From NCBI GenBank assembly GCA_030452025.1, contig JAKDNC010000010.1, positions 1-19,343 of the forward strand: 19,343 nucleotides of DNA, written 5' to 3'. Numbering within the stretch: the stretch's first letter is position 1; each line of letters starts with the position of its first letter. The stretch is from Nocardioides sp. GTDB lineage: Bacteria > Actinomycetota > Actinomycetes > Propionibacteriales > Nocardioidaceae. Of the stretch, positions 13,758-19,343 are shown piece by piece. The notes beneath the pieces are model-generated. The model saw only the letters and a program-made list of their open reading frames with translations, had not been told where the DNA came from and did no database searches. The translations under genes were made by a program, and so were the position numbers.

Positions 13758-14368
13758 GCAGGCCGATCAGGTTGCTGCTCGCCGACGACCAGGCACTGGT
13801 GCGCGGCGCGTTGTCTGCGCTGCTGAACCTCGAGCCCGATCTGGAGGTGGTCGCCGAAGTGGGGTCCGGTGAGGCGGTGCTGGACGCTGTCCTGGGTCAC
13901 CGTCCCGACGTTGCCCTGATCGACGTGGAGATGCCCGGCCTGGACGGGATCGCAGCGACAGAAGAGGTCCGTGCTGCCGCGTCGGAGACCCGGGTGCTGA
14001 TCGTCACGACCTTCGGCAGACCTGGTTACCTCAGGCGAGCGCTGCTGGCCGGCGCCTCCGGCTTCGTGGTGAAGGACACACCGGCGGGACAGCTCGCGGA
14101 CGCCGTACGCCGGGTGCATGCCGGCCTGCGGGTGGTCGACCCGGTTCTCGCGGCGGACACACTGGTCGCCGGTGACTCTCCGCTCACCTCCCGGGAGACC
14201 GAGGTCCTGCGCGCCGCGCAGGACGGCGCCCGCGTGAGCGTCATCGCCAAGCGCGTCCACCTCAGTGAGGGGACCGTGCGCAATCACCTGTCGGCTGCGA
14301 TCGGCAAGACCGGTGCAGCGAACCGTGGTGAGGCGGCGCGCAGCGCCGAGGCCAACGGCTGGCTCTGA
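13754..14368 (+). CDS. DesR-like LuxR-family response regulator
   Basis: This 204-residue transcription factor is the partner of the upstream kinase. The receiver domain (about 5-120) has the acidic pair Asp11-Asp12, phosphoacceptor Asp57 in LIDVEMPG, Thr85 and Lys107 in FVVKDTP. The C-terminal LuxR helix-turn-helix (about 140-195) reads PLTSRETEVL, then IAKRVHLSEGTVRNHLS. The start is the ATG overlapping the kinase stop; the frame is open further upstream, but that is within kinase coding sequence. It probably controls the transporter operon, possibly through the TGACA-TT-TGTCA palindrome at 10822. A terminator follows 24 nt after the stop. Confidence 0.95.
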   Translation: MSRPIRLLLADDQALVRGALSALLNLEPDLEVVAEVGSGEAVLDAVLGHRPDVALIDVEMPGLDGIAATEEVRAAASETRVLIVTTFGRPGYLRRALLAGASGFVVKDTPAGQLADAVRRVHAGLRVVDPVLAADTLVAGDSPLTSRETEVLRAAQDGARVSVIAKRVHLSEGTVRNHLSAAIGKTGAANRGEAARSAEANGWL

Positions 14369-14392
14369 ACCCTCTCCCCGGAGCGCACGAAA

Positions 14393-14419
14393 CGGCCCGG
14401 AGCAGGGCGCTCCGGGCCG
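14393..14419. terminator. Bidirectional terminator between the regulator and HesB-like genes
   Basis: An 11-bp perfect stem, CGGCCCGGAGC (14393-14403) and GCTCCGGGCCG (14409-14419), encloses a 5-nt loop. It sits in the 66-nt gap between two convergent genes, 24 nt from one stop and 15 nt from the other, so it can serve both. Confidence 0.8.
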
Positions 14420-14434
14420 CTTCGGTGGTCTGTC

Positions 14435-14716
14435 TCAGGCCTGCTGTGCAAGGGCGAACTGGACGCCACCCTGCTCGTCGACCGCCGCGTCGAGGACCTT
14501 GTCGTCGAGCTGGTCGGCCGAGTTCTCGTCGAGGAAGACGGTCGCTCCATCCTGCTCCACGACCTGGTCACCCGCCTCTGCCGCTGCGGCCGCGTTGACG
14601 GCGAAGGTGGGCTCGGGTGCGTTCTCGCTGGTGATGCGGAGTCCTGCGGTCTCGTCACCGCCCTGGGTGGCGATGTTCTTGACGATCGTGCTGGCGTTCT
14701 CGGTGAGGGTGAGCAT
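14435..14716 (-). CDS. HesB/IscA-like small protein lacking all cysteines
   Basis: This 93-residue protein begins MLTLTENASTIVKNI, matching the start of A-type iron-sulfur carrier proteins (IscA/HesB), and has the expected length. It contains no cysteine, whereas true A-type carriers use three conserved Cys, one mid-protein and a C-x-C pair near the end; here the end reads GGVQFALAQQA. It is very acidic. It therefore probably does not carry an Fe-S cluster in the usual way, and its role is unknown. The start ATG 14716 is fixed by AAGGAG 8 nt upstream; an in-frame upstream extension has no support. It diverges from the OsmC gene, with 104 nt between starts. Confidence 0.85.
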   Translation of the reverse strand: MLTLTENASTIVKNIATQGGDETAGLRITSENAPEPTFAVNAAAAAEAGDQVVEQDGATVFLDENSADQLDDKVLDAAVDEQGGVQFALAQQA

Positions 14717-14820
14717 CTGGCTCTCCTTCGCAGATTGCGTGCATGAATGCTCCACCATTGCGCGGACGCCCCCATGACGCAAACGCGGCGTGTCGGGAGC
14801 GGACTGGCAGGATCGGTCCC

Positions 14821-15249
14821 ATGAGTGAGAGCGAGACACAACGGAAGATCGACTTGACCAAGATCGGCGAGGGACGTTACAAGGCCGTCAATGCGCGCGG
14901 GGGACAGTTGCCGATCGGCACCGGTGAGGATCCGGACTTCACCCCGGTCGAGCTGCTGCTGGCCGCGCTGGCCGGCTGCAGCGGGATCGACGTCGACGCC
15001 ATCACCGGAAAGCGGGCCGACGCGCTGTCGTTCGAGGTGAGTGCCTCGGGCGACAAGGTCCGCGACGAGCACGGGAACCACTTGACCAATCTCACGGTGA
15101 ACTTCGACGTCACCTTCCCCGACGGTGAGGACGGGGACCGGGCCCGGAAGGTGTTGCCGCGATCGATCGCGCAGAGCCGGGACCGCCTCTGCACGGTCAG
15201 CCGCACCGTCGCGGTAGGAGTGCCGGTGGAGTTCAGACAGGATCGCTGA
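14821..15249 (+). CDS. OsmC-family protein
   Basis: This 142-residue protein belongs to the OsmC/Ohr family, whose best-known members are thiol peroxidases that reduce organic hydroperoxides. It has the FTPVELLLAALAGCSGIDV segment with Cys53 and a second cysteine, Cys124, in RDRLCTVSRT, the usual redox pair spacing. It is more like the YhfA-type OsmC group than classic Ohr, but the substrate is not certain. The start ATG 14821 is preceded by AGGA at 8 nt; the same bases make CAGGAT ending 7 nt before the ATG. The SRPBCC gene starts 24 nt after its stop on the same strand. Confidence 0.9.
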   Translation: MSESETQRKIDLTKIGEGRYKAVNARGGQLPIGTGEDPDFTPVELLLAALAGCSGIDVDAITGKRADALSFEVSASGDKVRDEHGNHLTNLTVNFDVTFPDGEDGDRARKVLPRSIAQSRDRLCTVSRTVAVGVPVEFRQDR

Positions 15250-15261
15250 CCACTGCACCGG

Positions 15262-15267
15262 TAAAGT
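15262..15267 (+). promoter_or_regulatory. Candidate leaderless -10 box of the SRPBCC gene (TAAAGT)
   Basis: TAAAGT, in the 24-nt gap after osmC, ends 6 nt before ATG 15274. No Shine-Dalgarno is present there, which favours leaderless initiation over read-through translation from the OsmC transcript. Confidence 0.5.
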
Positions 15268-15273
15268 CAGTGC

Positions 15274-15768
15274 ATGGAGAGCAATGTGCGAGACCCTAGG
15301 GCCGAGGAACGGGCCGAAAGTGTGGAGCGTCTGATCAAGGCCGGGCCCGCCCAGGTCTTCTCCGTCATCTGCGACATCCGTCGCCATGCTGCCTTCGACG
15401 GGTCCGGGATGCTGCGCGGCGAGCCGCGCGGTCCCGACCGTCTCGTGCTCGGATCCCGGTTCACCATGGGCATGAAGCAGAAGGGCGCGCCCTATCGGAG
15501 CATCAACACCGTCGTGGAGTACGCCGAGGACGAGTTGATCGCGTGGGAGACGGCCGGGGAGTTCCGCGGCCGCAAGTTCGTCGGCGGTCAGCGTTGGCGC
15601 TACGAGCTCACACCACAACGGGGAGGGACGCTCGTGAGTCACTCCTACGTCTGGGGCTACGCGACGCTTCCGAAGCTGACGGTCCAGCTGCCCGGATTCC
15701 CGGCGAAGATGCGCACGTCGATGGTGCACTCGCTGGCCAACCTGGAGCGTGAGGTCATCTCTGGCTGA
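15274..15768 (+). CDS. SRPBCC (polyketide cyclase/dehydrase-like) family protein
   Basis: This 164-residue soluble protein has the layout of the START/Bet v1-like SRPBCC superfamily, which forms a deep hydrophobic ligand pocket. Visible marks are the N-terminal ERLIKAGPAQVFSVICDIRRH strand-helix, a central LIAWETAG strand, and the final helix MVHSLANLEREV. The superfamily is functionally diverse, including lipid carriers, cyclases and toxin-like proteins, so no reaction can be assigned. The start is ATG 15274 with no Shine-Dalgarno but a TAAAGT box 6 nt before it. The last 14 bp overlap the 3' end of the convergent HAD gene. Confidence 0.83.
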   Translation: MESNVRDPRAEERAESVERLIKAGPAQVFSVICDIRRHAAFDGSGMLRGEPRGPDRLVLGSRFTMGMKQKGAPYRSINTVVEYAEDELIAWETAGEFRGRKFVGGQRWRYELTPQRGGTLVSHSYVWGYATLPKLTVQLPGFPAKMRTSMVHSLANLEREVISG

Positions 15769-16414
15769 GTCCCAGCAGCGCGGGGACATGAGCCATCTGG
15801 TCGACCACCTCGGCACCCTCGGCAGCGAGGGAATCCGGCGCGACCAGCCCACCGGCGTACCCGATGACCCGCATGCCGGCGGTGACGCCGGCACGCACGC
15901 CGTAGAGGCTGTCCTCGATCACGACGCACCGCTCTGGCGGGACATCCATCGCCTTGGCCGCTACGACGAAGAGGTCCGGGGCCGGCTTGCCGTGGGGCAC
16001 CTCGGTGCCGCTGAAGATTCTGCCGGCGAAGCGATCGAAAAGGCCCGTGATGCCCAGGGTGCGAAGGATGCGTGCGTGGGAGCCGCTCGACGCGACACAG
16101 GTGCTGATACCTGCCGCCTCCACGACATCGACTAGCGCGCTGATGCCCTCGACCTCGGTGAGCTCGTTGTCGAAGGCGGCGTGCGCCTCGGCGGTCGAGC
16201 GGGCGTCGTACTCTCGCGCGGCGGTGGGACCGAGCCGCTCGCTCACCTCACCCAGCTGGAACTCGGAGGCGCGCCCCATCCAACGTTCGACCACCTCGCC
16301 GGCGGTGATCGGCCAGCCCAGCTCGGTCAACACCCTGGACTCCACGCGGACCTGGATCCGTTCGGTGTCGACGAGGACGCCGTCGCAGTCGAAGATGACA
16401 AGACCTGGCAGCAC
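15755..16414 (-). CDS. HAD-superfamily hydrolase (beta-phosphoglucomutase/phosphatase-like)
   Basis: This 219-residue protein is a subfamily IA haloacid dehalogenase-like enzyme, probably a phosphatase or phosphomutase for small sugar phosphates. Motif I FDCDGVLVDTE carries nucleophile Asp9 and acid/base Asp11. Motif II is VASSGS, motif III the Lys in PHGKPAPD, and motif IV VVIEDS. A helical cap domain lies between motifs I and II. I choose GTG 16414 because it puts motif I at the usual distance from the N-terminus and a TAGGTT box lies 7 nt upstream. A GTG at 16441 would add nine residues. The gene overlaps the convergent SRPBCC gene by 14 bp. Confidence 0.92.
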   Translation of the reverse strand: MLPGLVIFDCDGVLVDTERIQVRVESRVLTELGWPITAGEVVERWMGRASEFQLGEVSERLGPTAAREYDARSTAEAHAAFDNELTEVEGISALVDVVEAAGISTCVASSGSHARILRTLGITGLFDRFAGRIFSGTEVPHGKPAPDLFVVAAKAMDVPPERCVVIEDSLYGVRAGVTAGMRVIGYAGGLVAPDSLAAEGAEVVDQMAHVPALLGLSQR

Positions 16415-16421
16415 GCCTGTG

Positions 16422-16427
16422 AACCTA
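16422..16427 (-). promoter_or_regulatory. Candidate leaderless -10 box of the HAD gene (TAGGTT)
   Basis: TAGGTT on the minus strand ends 7 nt before GTG 16414, and no good Shine-Dalgarno is present. Its hexamer is identical to that of sbcD. Confidence 0.5.
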
Positions 16428-16472
16428 GAGGATCCCGGCACGGTGCACGGAGGCGGACCTGCGTAATTGGCG

Positions 16473-16519
16473 AGCGACTCGGACCTGGCCGCGCAAGTGT
16501 GGCTCAGGTCCGAGTCGCT
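16473..16519 (-). terminator. Long hairpin, probable terminator of the cyclophilin gene
   Basis: AGCGACTCGGACCTG (16473-16487) and its exact reverse complement (16505-16519) form a 15-bp stem with a 17-nt loop that can pair further through GCC/GGC. It begins 26 nt after the cyclophilin stop on the minus strand and lies before the HAD promoter. No U-tract follows. Confidence 0.7.
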
Positions 16520-16544
16520 GACGGGAGTGACTCACCCGCTGTGT

Positions 16545-17231
16545 TCAGTTGACGATGACCTTCGTGAAATTCACGGGCTGGTTCGGTGCGCCTCCGCCGG
16601 CAGCGTTGGATCCGTCGTCACCCTTCGCGCCGACCGCCTGGAGCTTCTTCACCGTCGCCGGGTCCATGGTGCCGAAGGTCGTGTACGTCGGGTCGAACTT
16701 GGAGTCGGCGAAGACCAGGAAAAACTGTGACCCGTTCGTGTCCGGCGCGCCGGTGTTGGCCATCGCGATGGTTCCGGCCGGGTACGACTCGTCCCCGTCC
16801 AGCTCGTCCTGCACGGTGTAGCCCGGGCCGCCGCCGGTCGTGCCGGACGGGTCACCGCACTGGAGGATGCCGAAGCCGGGCGCGCTGCCCAGACGCGGGC
16901 ACGGGGTCTTGTCGTAGAAGCCCTGGTTGGCCAGCGAGACGAACGAGTTGACCGTGCACGGGGCCTCGTCCGCGTCGAGCACCAGGTTGAGGTCACCGAT
17001 GTTGGACTTGATGGTCACATTGACCTCGCCCGAGACGGTTGGCTCCGGTGCGGGAGCCTTCACCGGGCGTGCCGGCTCAGTTCCGTCGCTCGGGTAGTCA
17101 CACGTCGCGCTCGCCGCGTCGGAGGAGGCTGCGTCGTCAGTCCCGCTCGTGTCGTCGCTGCTGTCGTCGGAACAGGCGGCCAGGGTGAACAGGGTCAGGG
17201 CGGCCAGGATGGCCAGGCTTCGCTTCAGCAT
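16545..17231 (-). CDS. Cyclophilin-type peptidyl-prolyl isomerase lipoprotein
   Basis: This 228-residue exported isomerase would help fold proteins outside the membrane. The first 19 residues form a lipoprotein signal peptide (positive MLKR, hydrophobic core, lipobox LAAC with Cys20), followed by a Ser/Asp/Ala-rich linker to about residue 65. The cyclophilin domain resembles actinobacterial PpiB: CPRLGSAPG (Arg113), ILQCGDPSG (Gln124), GPGYTVQDE and NGSQFFLVF (Gln169, Phe171). A proline replaces the histidine usually preceding the active-site Arg. ATG 17231 is chosen over 17249 because it yields a normal signal peptide and has TAGGAT 7 nt upstream. It follows the membrane-protein gene by 10 nt. 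Confidence 0.94.
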   Translation of the reverse strand: MLKRSLAILAALTLFTLAACSDDSSDDTSGTDDAASSDAASATCDYPSDGTEPARPVKAPAPEPTVSGEVNVTIKSNIGDLNLVLDADEAPCTVNSFVSLANQGFYDKTPCPRLGSAPGFGILQCGDPSGTTGGGPGYTVQDELDGDESYPAGTIAMANTGAPDTNGSQFFLVFADSKFDPTYTTFGTMDPATVKKLQAVGAKGDDGSNAAGGGAPNQPVNFTKVIVN

Positions 17232-17238
17232 GGTGCGG

Positions 17239-17244
17239 ATCCTA
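17239..17244 (-). promoter_or_regulatory. Candidate leaderless -10 box of the cyclophilin gene (TAGGAT)
   Basis: TAGGAT on the minus strand ends 7 nt before ATG 17231. The same bases could act as AGGA Shine-Dalgarno at 9 nt, so both readings support this start. The box overlaps the stop region of the upstream membrane-protein gene. Confidence 0.45.
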
Positions 17245-18009
17245 GCCATTGGTCCTGTGCGGCAGCTGACCCCGTGGCGCGGAGTCGGTGCCCCACTCCT
17301 CCTGCTGGGTCCCCGGCCAGGTCATCAACGCCCGGGTCATCAACGCCCAGGTCATCAGCGCCCAGGCGCCGGCGACGATGATGACCTCCACGAGGACGTA
17401 CGACGGCCATGGGCCGAGGTAGTCGAGGATCGATCCGGCGCCCGGTTTGTCGTTGAGGAAGCCGTAGTTGGTCCCGAAGAGGATGTTGAACGTGTACACA
17501 GCCACCGCCCAGGTGAGGGTGGTGACAACGGTGGTCGCGTAGTCACGCCACTTCGGATTCAGGCCCAGCCCCCAGATCAGGTAGATCGCGGCCCAGACGA
17601 TGAGGATGTGCATCCCCCAGAAGCCGATGTACTTCGGGTTCGGAATGTCGGCAGTCAGCCACGGCGTGAGCAACCCCTGCGTGGTCAGGGCCAGCCCCCA
17701 GAAGTAGGTCAGCGCCACGAAGAACCGGTGGTGCGTCAGGAGTCCCAGCACTGCCGCGATCCAGGCGAAGTCGCACAACTGCAGGGGAAGGGTGGTGTTG
17801 AAGTCGAACTGCCTCGGCATGAGGTCGACCAACTGCATCGGAATCGTGAAGCACATGATCGCCACGGCGAACCAACGACTGACCCGGCGCGGGTCCGCGG
17901 CGGAGCGCTGACGGCGACCGAGCAGGATCACCGGCCAGATGCCGACGACGAAGAGGGCCAGCATCAGCAGGTGTGACTCGCCGAAGGTCTCGAAGCTCGT
18001 CGTGGTCAT
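17242..18009 (-). CDS. YwaF/TIGR02206-type integral membrane protein
   Basis: This 255-residue protein has about seven hydrophobic segments and the LPLQLCD motif (74-80) that I associate with the YwaF/TIGR02206 family of uncharacterised membrane proteins. Other marks are a short N-terminus with FGESHLLML, PNPKYIGFWGMHILIVW (124-140) and NILFGTNYGFLNDKPG (175-190). No function is established for the family. The start ATG 18009 has GGAGG 8 nt upstream. Near the C-terminus, residues 216-231 are three repeats of (W/R)ALMT, encoded by a 15-bp tandem DNA repeat, followed by a hydrophilic tail. The cyclophilin start lies 10 nt downstream, so the two may be co-transcribed. Confidence 0.85.
   Translation of the reverse strand: MTTTSFETFGESHLLMLALFVVGIWPVILLGRRQRSAADPRRVSRWFAVAIMCFTIPMQLVDLMPRQFDFNTTLPLQLCDFAWIAAVLGLLTHHRFFVALTYFWGLALTTQGLLTPWLTADIPNPKYIGFWGMHILIVWAAIYLIWGLGLNPKWRDYATTVVTTLTWAVAVYTFNILFGTNYGFLNDKPGAGSILDYLGPWPSYVLVEVIIVAGAWALMTWALMTRALMTWPGTQQEEWGTDSAPRGQLPHRTNG
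17321..17365 (-). repeat. 15-bp tandem repeat within the membrane-protein gene
   Basis: Three consecutive 15-bp units occupy 17321-17335, 17336-17350 and 17351-17365, plus strand GTCATCAACGCCCGG, GTCATCAACGCCCAG and GTCATCAGCGCCCAG. They differ by one or two bases and encode ALMT repeats at the end of the last membrane helix. Unit size preserves the frame. Confidence 0.85.
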
Positions 18010-18206
18010 GAATCCAGCCTCCCCAACGCGATGGGCCGGCACATGCGTAGGAGTACTCAACTCGGCCGAGGTCGGGCCTGGATCTGGCCTGGATCGACTC
18101 GTCCACGTGGCCCAGTGAGTCCGCCACGAACCCACTCATCAGTAGTTCCGAGACCTCGCCGCGCCCGTGCGCGCGAGATCGGTGGCGACCCTCGACATCT
18201 GAAAGG
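18010..18206. other. Intergenic region between the dienelactone-hydrolase-like and membrane-protein genes
   Basis: This 197-bp gap has no credible gene. It holds a 10-bp palindrome CTCGGCCGAG (18061-18070), an 11-bp tandem direct repeat GGCCTGGATC(T/G) (18075-18096), and a GC-rich stem-loop near 18155-18177. I cannot recognise a promoter for the membrane-protein gene. Confidence 0.5.
18155..18177 (-). terminator. Possible terminator hairpin of the dienelactone-hydrolase-like gene
   Basis: A 9-bp GC-rich stem with one bulged base and a 4-nt loop lies about 30 nt after the stop at 18207 on the minus strand. It lacks a U-tract, and hairpins of this size arise easily in GC-rich DNA, so support is modest. 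Confidence 0.35.
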
Positions 18207-18938
18207 TCACGGCGTGAGCCGGTCGCCGAAGAACTCCATCACCGCGTCGACCGCGTCTTGTTGGCGGTGGGCGGTGAGCGTGGAGTGGCCCTTGCCCTCG
18301 AGCTCGACCTTGATGAACGCGTCTCCGAGCTCGGCGGTGAGCGTCTTGAATCGGGTGCCCGTGGCCCCATCGCTGGAATAGCGCAGACCAAGAACGGGGC
18401 ATCCCTCCCGGACGCGCCGACGTACGACGTCCATGTCGGCAGGGTCCAGTCCCTGGTCTGCTCCCCGTGTGCGCCCGACGGGGAACGGGAGCGAGGGCTG
18501 CGCGAGCACGGGAGCGGTCACCGATTCATCGACCATCATGGCGAGTGCGAAGCCACCGGTGAAGCACATGCCCAGCGCGCCCACTCCCGGGCCGCCCAAC
18601 TCCGCGTGAAGCTCTCGTGCGAGAGAGCGGAGCCAACCGGCGATTGGCGAGGTCTGGGCGGACCTGAGCTTGACAAACTCCTTGCTGACACACACCTGCA
18701 CCACCGACCTGGCGAGCGTCCCGGCGCCCATCTCGGCGCCCGGAGTGCCGAAGAGGTGGGGCATCACCACGGTGTAACCGCGCTCGACCAACTCGTCGGC
18801 GAAGCCGATCACCTCCGGGGTCATCCCGGGGATCTCGTGGATCACGATCACGCCGGGGCCGGAGCCCTTGCGGTAGGTGTCGTGCGTGCTGCCATTCGCG
18901 GTGTGCTCGTCACGGACCCAGGAGTCGAGTGCGGTCAT
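18207..18938 (-). CDS. Dienelactone hydrolase family protein
   Basis: This 243-residue alpha/beta-hydrolase belongs to the dienelactone hydrolase family, which hydrolyses lactone or ester bonds. It keeps the family triad: Cys125 in LGMCFTGG, Asp190 in YSSDGATG and His218 in GKGHSTLT. Glu35 in VIHEIPG matches the residue that activates the cysteine. The substrate is not predictable, and no aromatic degradation genes are nearby. I choose ATG 18938 because GGAGG lies 9 nt upstream; ATG 18947 would sit directly on that ribosome site. The gene follows the M15 peptidase gene on the same strand after 48 nt. Confidence 0.92.
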   Translation of the reverse strand: MTALDSWVRDEHTANGSTHDTYRKGSGPGVIVIHEIPGMTPEVIGFADELVERGYTVVMPHLFGTPGAEMGAGTLARSVVQVCVSKEFVKLRSAQTSPIAGWLRSLARELHAELGGPGVGALGMCFTGGFALAMMVDESVTAPVLAQPSLPFPVGRTRGADQGLDPADMDVVRRRVREGCPVLGLRYSSDGATGTRFKTLTAELGDAFIKVELEGKGHSTLTAHRQQDAVDAVMEFFGDRLTP

Positions 18939-18986
18939 GGACTGCATCCTCCAGGATCAGCGACGGGCACACCGCACGGCGCGCGC

Positions 18987-19343
18987 TCAGATGCCGCAGT
19001 TCGGGGCGTCCCAGACAAGACCACCCGGGCGGATGTCCACGTGGACGTGGTCATCGTGGTTCGGGTAGCCGGGGCCGAAGATCGCCGCAAAGCTGTGGTT
19101 GCGGGCCTGCTTGGCAATTGCACAGTAGGTGGTGTTGCCATTGACGGGGACGAGGTCCATCGCACGCCCGTAGGTGTGCTGACCCTTCCCGCTTCCGCCG
19201 ACCGATCGGTCGCATGCCTGCGACCGGAACCCGGAAGTGACCCTCAGCGGGATGTCGCCCAGCTTGTGGCGCAGGGCCTCGGCGCGCCACATGGCGCGCT
19301 TGAGGTTCTCCTTGACGGATGCCGCGCTACCGGACCCGCCGCG
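18987..19343 (-). CDS. M15-family (D-Ala-D-Ala carboxypeptidase-like) peptidase, N-terminus cut by window edge
   Basis: The last 118 residues of a zinc peptidase that probably cleaves peptidoglycan cross-links or stems. Visible are PLRVTSGFRS, the first ligand pair in GQHTYGRAMDL (His56 and Asp63 of the visible part), and the closing H-x-H in HDDHVHVDIRPGG (His99, His101), the pattern of the M15 peptidase group. Four Cys in this segment suggest disulfides and export. The frame is open to the right edge and enters through RGGSGSAASVKENLKRAM, so the internal ATG at 19292 is not the real start. A Gly/Ser-rich stretch there may be a linker to an upstream domain. Confidence 0.87.
   Translation of the reverse strand, partial: RGGSGSAASVKENLKRAMWRAEALRHKLGDIPLRVTSGFRSQACDRSVGGSGKGQHTYGRAMDLVPVNGNTTYCAIAKQARNHSFAAIFGPGYPNHDDHVHVDIRPGGLVWDAPNCGI

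Noticed and set aside
14801..14820. CAGGAT ending 7 nt before the OsmC start, and the same before the oxidoreductase start (10456-10461), as further leaderless -10 boxes
   Set aside because: The first base departs from TANNNT and AGGA is at normal Shine-Dalgarno distance, so ribosome binding explains both equally well.
15254..15274. TGCAC/GTGCA inverted repeat around the SRPBCC promoter as an operator
   Set aside because: Only 5-bp arms with an 11-nt centre; such a match is expected often by chance.
1..19343. Signs of a mobile island, phage or CRISPR system
   Set aside because: No integrase, transposase, tRNA-linked att repeat, or regularly spaced repeat array is visible. The short tandem repeats are coding and lack spacers.
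18987..19343. M15 peptidase as a phage endolysin
   Set aside because: The visible C-terminal domain occurs in both endolysins and cell-wall enzymes, but no other phage gene is present, so a chromosomal wall peptidase is the simpler reading.

Overview
The window is chromosomal DNA from a high-GC Gram-positive bacterium, most likely an actinobacterium. The evidence is strong G/C bias at third codon positions, frequent GTG starts, a DesK/DesR-type two-component system beside a DrrA-like ABC exporter, and TANNNT boxes 6-7 nt before several start codons, as in actinobacterial leaderless promoters. The overall gene set reminds me of Nocardioides and relatives, but that genus-level guess is inference. 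I see no insertion sequence, integrase, CRISPR array, tRNA or rRNA, so this looks like core or near-core chromosome rather than a mobile island.

Left block (1-9285, all minus strand, transcribed right to left): aminopeptidase N, SbcD nuclease, SbcC ATPase, TldD metalloprotease and its partner TldE, which is cut by the left edge. Spacings are short. sbcD/sbcC overlap by 1 nt and tldD/tldE by 4 nt, so each pair encodes a coupled two-subunit complex. pepN, sbcD and tldD each have their own TANNNT box just before the start, so the block probably contains nested promoters. A compact repeat and hairpin element (9319-9407) lies between pepN and an NADP-dependent oxidoreductase gene.

Middle (9450-14420): the oxidoreductase runs leftward. 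Divergent from it is a short self-contained unit encoding a 45-residue arginine-rich protein and ending in a strong hairpin. Next comes a rightward four-gene group: ABC ATPase, ABC-2 permease, DesK-like histidine kinase and LuxR-type response regulator, with ATGA overlaps at two of its three junctions. A TGACA-TT-TGTCA palindrome upstream is a candidate operator for the response regulator. A bidirectional terminator hairpin closes the group. The probable role is sensing envelope or drug stress and controlling an exporter; the substrate is unknown.

Right (14435-19343): a cysteine-free HesB/IscA-like protein (minus) diverges from an OsmC-family protein (plus), followed by an SRPBCC protein (plus) whose end overlaps a convergent HAD phosphatase (minus). 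Then on the minus strand come a cyclophilin lipoprotein, a YwaF/TIGR02206-type membrane protein with a 15-bp tandem repeat in its coding sequence, a dienelactone-hydrolase-family enzyme, and an M15-type peptidase cut by the right edge.

The most distinctive signals are the repeated leaderless-promoter signature, the 9.35-kb repeat element, the small-protein unit at 10.6 kb, the cysteine-free IscA-like protein, and two in-frame 15-bp coding repeats. I did not find a clearly new multi-gene system.
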